Part shown: one piece after another, positions 57,650 through 64,000 of the stretch
Numbering within the stretch: the first letter of the stretch is position 1
Layout: the number at the start of each line of letters is the position of its first letter
Source: Oxytricha trifallax
Lineage: Eukaryota; Ciliophora; Spirotrichea; Sporadotrichida; Oxytrichidae
Assembly: GCA_000711775.1 (NCBI GenBank)
Contig: ARYC01019938.1
Coordinates: 1-64,000 of the forward strand
Direction of reading: 5' to 3'
DNA: 64,000 nucleotides
The notes under the pieces: model-generated
Told to the model about the DNA's origin: nothing
Database searches by the model: none
What the model saw: the letters and a program-made list of their open reading frames with translations, nothing else
Program-made: the position numbers and the translations under genes

Positions 57650-59400
57650 AAGTAAATAAGTTCAGTTTCTAATTAATTTTAAATTATTCTTCAATTTCAA
57701 AAATTCATGCATAATATTAACTGTTGATGGCTTTATAAATTTATTAGTGACAAATGAATTATTGCCTAAATTATTATCTGGCTTGACGCACTCACAATGA
57801 AAATCTGTCTTATTTGTTAAAACAAAGGTAAAATCTGATCTTTGATCTAGATTAGCATTCATGTTCAATTTATAAGGCTTATAAAATTCAATGTTATTTA
57901 TATCATGTCCTTAGAATTTTTTCCATTTTAGCCTATAAAAGATTTCTACCTCTCATAATTGTTTACAGATAATTAAGAGGATCCAATCATATTCTAAGTT
58001 GGATTTGGTTATTAAATCGAATTTTAATGACTACTTTAATTCTTATCATATTATTAAGTTTCTTCAATTTTAAGATAGTTCCTTGCATTCTTCATAAGTT
58101 GCTTAAATTTTTAGAAATTTCACCTTACTATGATACCTTTTTGGATGTGTAGTTTTAGGATCCAAAGTTATTTTCAATAATCACACTCAAATTTTCTGGC
58201 TTTAGTTCAAGCTATTTTTGTTTAGTTATATTTTTAAACTTGGATTCATATGTCTTTCCAAAACAATTTCTTTAGTAGCTTTGTTAAATATTATATTATC
58301 ATCACCTTGTCTCAGTTGACTTTAGAGGTTAAAGTCTGGGTTACTAAGGATTACTAAACTTAGTTGAGAAATAGTCTTTGGTTTTATGTTTTAATGATCT
58401 GAACTCAGTAACCTATGAAAAAAATATGTTTAAAGAGCTTGCGGAATCATCAATTTGTTGGTGTGTACTTGATAACTAAATAAATCTTTTTGAATTTATA
58501 CAAGTTTTTTTTTATTTGTGCAGTAATTTTTATGATTAAAAAATAATTTAGTCTCATTTTGTTAATTTATAATAATTAATCCTTATTTATGTCGATTAAA
58601 ATGGCATTGTATGCAGAGTCATTTTCGAAGATTTATAGTTATACTAAAATATCTTTTATTAGATGTTTAAAGAAGTTATTTGAGGAATAAAAACAAATTT
58701 TAGCAATCTTTTAAAAATCAAAATTATTAATAATATATTATTTTGAGCATAAAAAGCCCAATTTTCTAAAATTTTCCATCAAATATATATTTTATAAAAT
58801 CATGATAATCTAATTTGTTTATTGGCCATGACTGCGGCTGCGACTATTTGAATTATCATTAATATTGTAATTTCTAAAAAACTTATTAAGTCTTTCATAG
58901 CTTAACTAGTTAAGAGATTTAGAATTCCGCATTTAAATTTTAATTTTATCTATTCTAAAATTTAGGTCCCTTCTACTTAAGATATTTTTGTCTTCAAATA
59001 GCTCATGCATATGTTTATTTTCTGCTCTTTGTTATTGATTTTTTATGTTACCCAGGTCTTCTTTTTATTTTTTTGAATATGACTTTTTTAATTTATAGGT
59101 TGTTTCGCTTCTTACTGGTCTGATTCTTCTAAAGGGAAATCAAGGAGAAATGAATTCATAACTTTTCTTTACAAGCTCCTCTCCTTGAATAACTTGGATT
59201 TATTATCAAGTCAACTTCTACTATTGTCATCAAGTAAAGCATTGTTAGAATTAATCTTATTATAAAGAGTTCTTAAAGTTAATTGACATACCACTCTTAA
59301 GAGGATGGTCCTATTTTTATCTGTTATCTTTTAAAGATGAGGCTCTAAGCACACTGAACTTAAAATAATATCATTAATCACTTTATTGAGTTGTAGGATT
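57650..59400 (-). CDS. uncharacterised gene in blocks
   Basis: Minus strand. Upstream block (59,380-59,100): VINDIILSSVCLEPHLQKIT, LRVVCQLTLRTLYNKINSNN, LLDFPLEESDQQEAK. Middle block (58,400-58,130): PKTISQLSLVILSNPDFNLQ, SQLRQGDDNIIFNKATKEIV, LERHMNPSLKIQLNKNSL, then LKPENLSVIIENNFGSQNYT. Last block (58,010-57,662): VEIFYRLKWKKFQGHDINNI, EFYKPYKLNMNANLDQRSDF, TFVLTNKTDFHCECVKPDNN, GNNSFVTNKFIKPSTVN. AT-rich gaps (58.5-59.0 kb) and frame changes separate them. It ends 20-30 bp from the foldback edge. No family recognised. Confidence 0.5.
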
Positions 59401-60221
59401 TATTATAGAAATTTAGACCAGTTTATAAAATGAAAAATGAAATTTAAAAGATTAATGGTCTATATATTACGAGTAATAATTTATTTTTATCTTATATATA
59501 GTACGAGTATTAATATTCTTGACTAATTTATATCAATCCTAACTTATGTAACAACAGCCACACTCTTATGTTAGAGTTTCATACTAAGGTTTCAATGAAT
59601 TTATTCTTATTAGCAACTTAACTTTGGTCTTTGAAGATATCAAGAAAGGGAAAATATATGTGTGATTCAAATTGATAACTTCTTAAATTTAATAACTTTG
59701 AAAATATAAGCCAAAAGAATAGTGTAAACTATAATATTTTCATCGTAAATCTTTTTTGTCGCATGCGATTCTGCAATTCACATGTGGCAATACTGATTGC
59801 TTATTTTAGATTATTTTTCGTTTTTAATTAGATAAAATATTAACTAGATATAATTGTATTAAACAACAGTTTGTTAAAGTTCTTAAACATGTTAAGATAT
59901 AAATATTGGGAGTGATAGAATATCCTGTATATAGATAAATTCAGATTATCAAAGTAGGGTATTATAAAGGAAAGTTAGCTTAAATTCATAAAAGTAAGAT
60001 AGTCTATCTTAATTTTATATTTCTTTTGGTTAATGTTCCTAATAAATCAAAAGAAAATAAAATCTGTTTATATAAAATAATCCTTTATTCATTTTATACA
60101 TGTCAATCTCTAAAAAGTCCTATGACTTATCAACTAGCTAGTCTTAAAAAAACTTCATTTAAATATACAAACCAATTTTTACAACATGTAATCAAGGGAA
60201 TTTGGGGTTTCTACTTGGCTT
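59401..60221. other. AT-rich intergenic DNA, no gene seen
   Basis: A short plus-strand open frame at 60,026-60,253 begins at TTG and overlaps the end of the leftward gene; not supported. Confidence 0.45.
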
Positions 60222-60945
60222 TCATTATTAAATTGACCGAAAGATTCTATTGAGCTTTTAAACTAGCTTATGCCAAGCTAAGTGTTCGTCTTTGCTCGTT
60301 AAATTAATAAGATTCTTCGCAGATTTATCAAAGTTTAATTAACTTGCTGTTGGAGGTCTTGGACTTTTATCACTTTTCTCTTTTGCATTCTAAAAATATT
60401 TTCTGTGCATGTTTTCATAGAATTCATTATTCATATTATCATTATAGCTCTAGAAAAGTGATTTAAATTCACTAGTTGATGCTCAAAAATGTTCTTTCAT
60501 CATATTACTCTGCTTAATTGTTTTAGTCTCTTCATCCTAAATAATGTCATTTTTCTTTATTCGTACATGAAAGATCTTTTTGACTAAGGAAAGTTGTTTT
60601 AGTCTTACTTTAACTTCTCTGAAGTTATGAATCAACTGCCCTTAATGTGATTTTCAACTATTTGTTGTCTTTAGAGGGCGTGAATTATTTAACACTTAGA
60701 GATAAATTGCTTGTATCCATTAAAGTATTGTGAGAATTTGTAGTTGCTCTATTTGAATTATAATTTTATGTTGTTGCTCTTGATCCAGGATTATAGCTAA
60801 AATGTTCGGGTTTTTACTTTTAAAGCTTATTAAAGGAGTCTTAAGCTGGGATGATTAAGTTTCTCCAATTTCGACCAGTGTGGTTAAATTTACCTGCAGT
60901 GCCATTATCAGCTGTCCTTTGTGTACCTTCCCCATCTCCTGCCAT
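60222..60945 (-). CDS. uncharacterised disordered protein (~240 aa)
   Basis: ATG at 60,945: MAGDGEGTQRTADNGTAGKF, NHTGRNWRNLIIPAQDSFNK, LQKQKPEHFSYNPGSRATTQ, NYNSNRATTNSHNTLMDTSN. A change of frame near 60,555 leads to DEETKTIKQSNMMKEHF, then one in-frame TGA, STSEFKSLFQSYNDNMNNEF, YENMHRKYFQNAKEKSDKSP, RPPTASQLNFDKSAKNLINL, and TGA at 60,222-60,224. Rich in N, S, T and Q, low complexity. The start is clear, since the ATG opens the GC-richer part. No family recognised. Confidence 0.7.
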
Positions 60946-61582
60946 ATTTTAAGTAGTTAAAATTATTGTATTAAAATAGCTGGCCTTAATATCTTCTAGG
61001 AGATAGTACTTAAATTACTCAACAGTAATTGTCCTATATATTGTGTTCTATCTTTTGAATTTTATTATTCCATTGTTTTTTTTAAGAGGGGCTCTTGACG
61101 TAAAAGACATTTTTAAATTTAAATTTCTAATATTAGACTTAGTTGATTTGAATTTATTTTTTCTGGAATCATAGTTTGATAATAATGAATCATAAAATTC
61201 TTAGTAAATTCATACTACTCTGAGGATGTTATTGTTTTTACCGAAGATTCTAAGTTTATGAGTGCAAACTAGGTTCCACTAAATCTAAAAGGCTCTAATA
61301 GTTTTAACAGTATTATTTTGACCAATAAAAAAACTTCAACTTTAAGCAGGTTCTAAATTACTTTGACACTTTTTTTTGGAAATTTCAAAACGTATTCAAT
61401 ATTGATTCGAGATCTCAATCTGTAAATTTATTGATTTAGCATTGATTTGAAAGTAAAAATAATCATTAAAATATTGAGAAAAAATAATAGTTTTGAAAAA
61501 TATACATTAAATCTATGACTTGGACTTTCAATATTATTAACTAATCGCTTCTTTAAATTTATTAAATAATTTATATTTTAGA
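60946..61582. promoter_or_regulatory. divergent intergenic region
   Basis: AT-rich DNA between the leftward gene ending upstream at 60,945 and the rightward block at 61,583. A TTTATATTTTAG just before 61,583 could be a splice acceptor, so a first exon may lie here. Confidence 0.4.
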
Positions 61583-61975
61583 ATGATGACTGTTAATACA
61601 AATGATTCACCTCAAACTGCTAATAAAGAAGACTACAGGACTTTGAAATCTCTACAGCTCAGAGTAAAAAGAAGAGATTGTAAGAAACTAGTCTAAAATA
61701 AAGAAGTAATGAAAAATAAAAACCGCCTGGAAGCCGCCAAGAAAAGGACAAGAGATAATAATTGAAAATTCGCAGATGGAATCTTACTTTGAAAACCACA
61801 ATAAATTTTAAAAGTTGAGAAAAAAGATTTTTCTAAGACTTCCTCAATATCAAGTAATTGAGCTCAAGTTTCTAAAGATCACACTCGTTAGTAAGATTAG
61901 AGAAAATATTTAATTGCATCAAATGAACAATAAAACGAATGTCCCTCTAGAAATTTTGAATTTAGAGCTTTAATT
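61583..61975 (+). CDS. small basic protein, uncharacterised
   Basis: ATG at 61,583: MMTVNTNDSPQTANKEDYRT, LKSLQLRVKRRDCKKLVQNK, EVMKNKNRLEAAKKRTRDNN. The basic, helical stretch NRLEAAKKRTR superficially recalls a bZIP basic region but the Asn-Ala-Ala spacing is off by one. After a frame change near 61,755 it continues KKDFSKTSSISSNQAQVSKD, TRQQDQRKYLIASNEQQNEC, PSRNFEFRAL. The end is not fixed. Possibly nucleic-acid-binding; low certainty. Confidence 0.5.
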
Positions 61976-62055
61976 ATAAAAATATTTGGTATTTTATCAG
62001 TTTAATTTTACCTCTTAATTTTGTATAGAAACCTTAATATAATAACTAAAATAAT

Positions 62056-62393
62056 ATGCATGGAACTAACGATATTGATTTCTCAGTATTGACTTTCAAT
62101 GATGATTCCTTGATTTTTTCTCATAACGATATGCTAGATTTGTGTAGTCCTGCTAATGATCATAGTATAGAAGCATATAACAGTTAGCTTAAATAGGGAA
62201 GTTAAAATGTCCCTAATGAGTTAACCTAATACGAGACTCAATTACTATAATCATAGGATTTATATGACCTAATATTTAGATCTAGCAAGTCTTAGTGCGA
62301 GAAGAAGTCACGTAAAGTCATGTTAGGAGTAATTCTAGCGAAGTCAAATGTGTTACAGAGCATATTGAATATACCTTAAATGGTGAAGATTGA
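62056..62393 (+). CDS. uncharacterised acidic gene block
   Basis: ATG at 62,056: MHGTNDIDFSVLTFNDDSLI, FSHNDMLDLCSPANDHSIEA, YNSQLKQGSQNVPNELTQYE, TQLLQSQDLYDLIFRSSKSQ, CEKKSRKV. A frame change near 62,315 leads to NSSEVKCVTEHIEYTLNGED and TGA at 62,391-62,393. An acidic start followed by a basic KKSRK patch. It may be a further exon/MDS of the gene starting at 61,583, as only ~80 bp separate them. No family recognised. Confidence 0.6.
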
Positions 62394-62616
62394 GATATCA
62401 TTCTTTTCTAACTTTACAACTTATTAATTAGAAAGTTAAGGCACTTAATTAATATTTTTTTCAATTAAGGCATATTAATCTAAAATATTGAACCCTAAAA
62501 ATCATTAACTTATACTAAGAAATATCTCTCAATAATTTTATAGATCTATATATATTGAATGAATTTAATATAAATAGTATGGAATTGATATTAATGTATT
62601 TATTATTGTTTAAATA

Positions 62617-63030
62617 ATGAACTAATCGATACTTTCAAACATCTCCGTGTTTTATCATTATTCAAGTAGCGATGAATCTATAATGTCTGAATACCTTCCA
62701 GAATGCTCTCACTAAGTAGAGAGCAGCTAAGGCTTATCTAACAATGCAGATATTTTCGAAGATTTGGCGCTACAAATTGGTAAATATAGAGATTAATAGG
62801 AAAACCTACTCTTTGAAGAGAAAGCTTTTTATGAGAGTAGAGAAAATATTATACTTTAAAGGTTCTCGAATACAATCATCAATCCTTAGGTTTTCTCACT
62901 ATTTTCGTATACTTTCTTCTAGCTTTAAGAGCAAAGAGATAACACTAAGTATTTGTCTGAGGAAGGAAGCTAGGTTGAGAAGTATTTAAGAATCGATTCA
63001 ATCAAAACTTTAATAAATTTAACATTTTGA
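62617..63030 (+). CDS. uncharacterised 137-aa protein
   Basis: One of the few unbroken frames in the window: ATG at 62,617, TGA at 63,028-63,030, 137 codons with TAA/TAG as Gln. MNQSILSNISVFYHYSSSDE, SIMSEYLPECSHQVESSQGL, SNNADIFEDLALQIGKYRDQ, QENLLFEEKAFYESRENIIL, then FSYTFFQLQEQRDNTKYLSE and VEKYLRIDSIKTLINLTF. Acidic, partly helical. A competing plus-strand frame at 62,744-62,989 is a shadow, with a highly basic composition. Same strand as its neighbours, 223 bp after one and 143 bp before the other. Confidence 0.7.
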
Positions 63031-63173
63031 TGACTATTTTATTTATATTTTTAAAGCGCTATACTAGCAGAGTAGTTATCATCTATAAATATAGATTAGC
63101 ATTCATTTATTTTTTTAGTTTAAACGCAAAATAATTTAAAAAGATACTTATGTATTACTATTAAACATTTAGA

Positions 63174-63795
63174 ATGAAATGTAGTTTGTAATGTCTGAAG
63201 TACTCTAAAGAAATCATTCTTAAAGATCTTCAAGCAGTTGCAGTTAATAAATTAGAGTAAATGAATTTAATCAAAGATATTCAGATCATTCTTAATTTGT
63301 TTTTACATTTGAAATAATTGATAACTCGGTAAAAAGGAAGGACATCCAATATTTAAGACTGAGAAACAAACACTACAGCTCCCTATACTTTTGAAAAGGG
63401 TACATTAGCGCGATAGCAAGCGACAGATGTCTGGTAGTTCCCATGCTCTTTCTACTCACTAATTAGAGAGGTTGCTAAATGAAGATAATACTGAAGAAAA
63501 TAAGAACTTTAAATGTATTAACACGCTTTTAACTTCCTAAATAGGACTTGAATGAAAACTTACATTTGAAAAATGATTCAAGAAGCATACTTAGTGAAGA
63601 AATGGGTACTGACTAAAAGTCAGATTTTCATTAATCTCACAACAAGAATTCATCCGAAAGAAACTTTCCTAACAATCACCGACTCTTAGGAAATCAATGT
63701 CATTTCAAAATAATAAGTAGTTAGGGTACAATAATGACTGTTCAAATTATCATAGTGAGTCAATCGTTTCAATATATGAAAAATTTATACAATGA
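63174..63795 (+). CDS. uncharacterised S/N-rich gene
   Basis: ATG at 63,174, just after a TTTAG acceptor-like site: MKCSLQCLKYSKEIILKDLQ, AVAVNKLEQMNLIKDIQII. Then blocks in changing frames: RDSKRQMSGSSHALSTHQLE, RLLNEDNTEENKNFKCINTL (63,410-63,530), QDLNENLHLKNDSRSILSEE, MGTDQKSDFHQSHNKNSSER, NFPNNHRL (63,545-63,690), and SFQNNKQLGYNNDCSNYHSE, SIVSIYEKFIQ with TGA at 63,793-63,795. Three frame changes; short introns or base slips are possible. Disordered, phosphosite-like. No family recognised. Confidence 0.55.
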
Positions 63796-64000
63796 AAAAA
63801 TAAAAATTATTCAACTTTCTATAAATGTATTAAATCTTTTATAAAATTAAAACATAAAAAATCTTATCTATTTTTTATGTAAAATGTCATAAAAAATGAA
63901 ATTGCGAAATATTATTTATCATCATAATACAATTCAACATATAAGTATTTCAAAATGTTACCTGATAAGCTAATAACTTTAGTTTCTCATTTTTTATCTC

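Noticed and set aside
61720-61755. bZIP basic region in the small basic protein.
   Set aside because: The Asn to Ala-Ala spacing is one residue too long and no leucine zipper follows.
62744-62989. Plus-strand 81-codon basic frame.
   Set aside because: Shadow of the 137-codon gene at 62,617-63,030, whose composition is far more protein-like.

Overview
The window looks like germline (micronuclear) DNA of a hypotrich/spirotrich ciliate of the Oxytricha or Stylonychia kind. Three things point there. (1) Every convincing coding stretch reads only if TAA and TAG are glutamine and TGA is the stop. (2) A transposon at 3.6-7.6 kb ends in the 17-nt ciliate telomere-like sequence G4T4G4T4G and carries the gene set of the telomere-bearing elements (TBE): DDE transposase, ~22 kDa ORF, and zinc-finger plus kinase ORF. 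(3) Coding blocks are short, less AT-rich islands separated by very AT-rich gaps, as expected of MDSs (macronuclear-destined) separated by introns and IESs (eliminated). The species is inferred, not proven.

Layout. 1-3.6 kb: a ~1.07 kb tandem satellite; a second block of the same family fills 42.9-49.3 kb. 3.6-7.64 kb: a TBE transposon with a telomere-like right end. 7.6-12.6 kb: two inverted-repeat elements and a decayed foldback. 13.5-13.9 kb: a TBE transposase relic. 14.1-16.3 kb: a broken-up minus-strand gene. 16.5-23.4 kb: nested mobile DNA. A foldback and small inverted repeats precede an old TBE whose transposase is split by a ~4.6 kb giant palindrome; each palindrome arm has since received a different insertion. 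24.2-26.8 kb: an enolase-like gene. 27.3-28.1 kb: an inverted-repeat element enclosing a cysteine-rich gene fragment. 28.1-38 kb: five uncharacterised, mostly coiled-coil or Q/N/S-rich genes, one holding a foldback. 39.1-39.9 kb: NAC-beta (BTF3). 40.2-41.6 kb: an unidentified coding-like island. 49.7-63.8 kb: further genes, including a diphthamide synthase DPH1 fragment and RNA polymerase III subunit RPC6 arranged head to head.

The recognisable host genes are housekeeping: NAC-beta (nascent chains), RPC6 (Pol III), DPH1 (EF2 diphthamide) and an enolase relative. Many genes change frame by one base at or near conserved motifs. In NAC-beta and RPC6, restoring a single base would restore a family-invariant motif, so sequencing or assembly slips are a serious alternative to pseudogene decay. 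Block edges, pointers and splice sites are approximate; they need the macronuclear genome.
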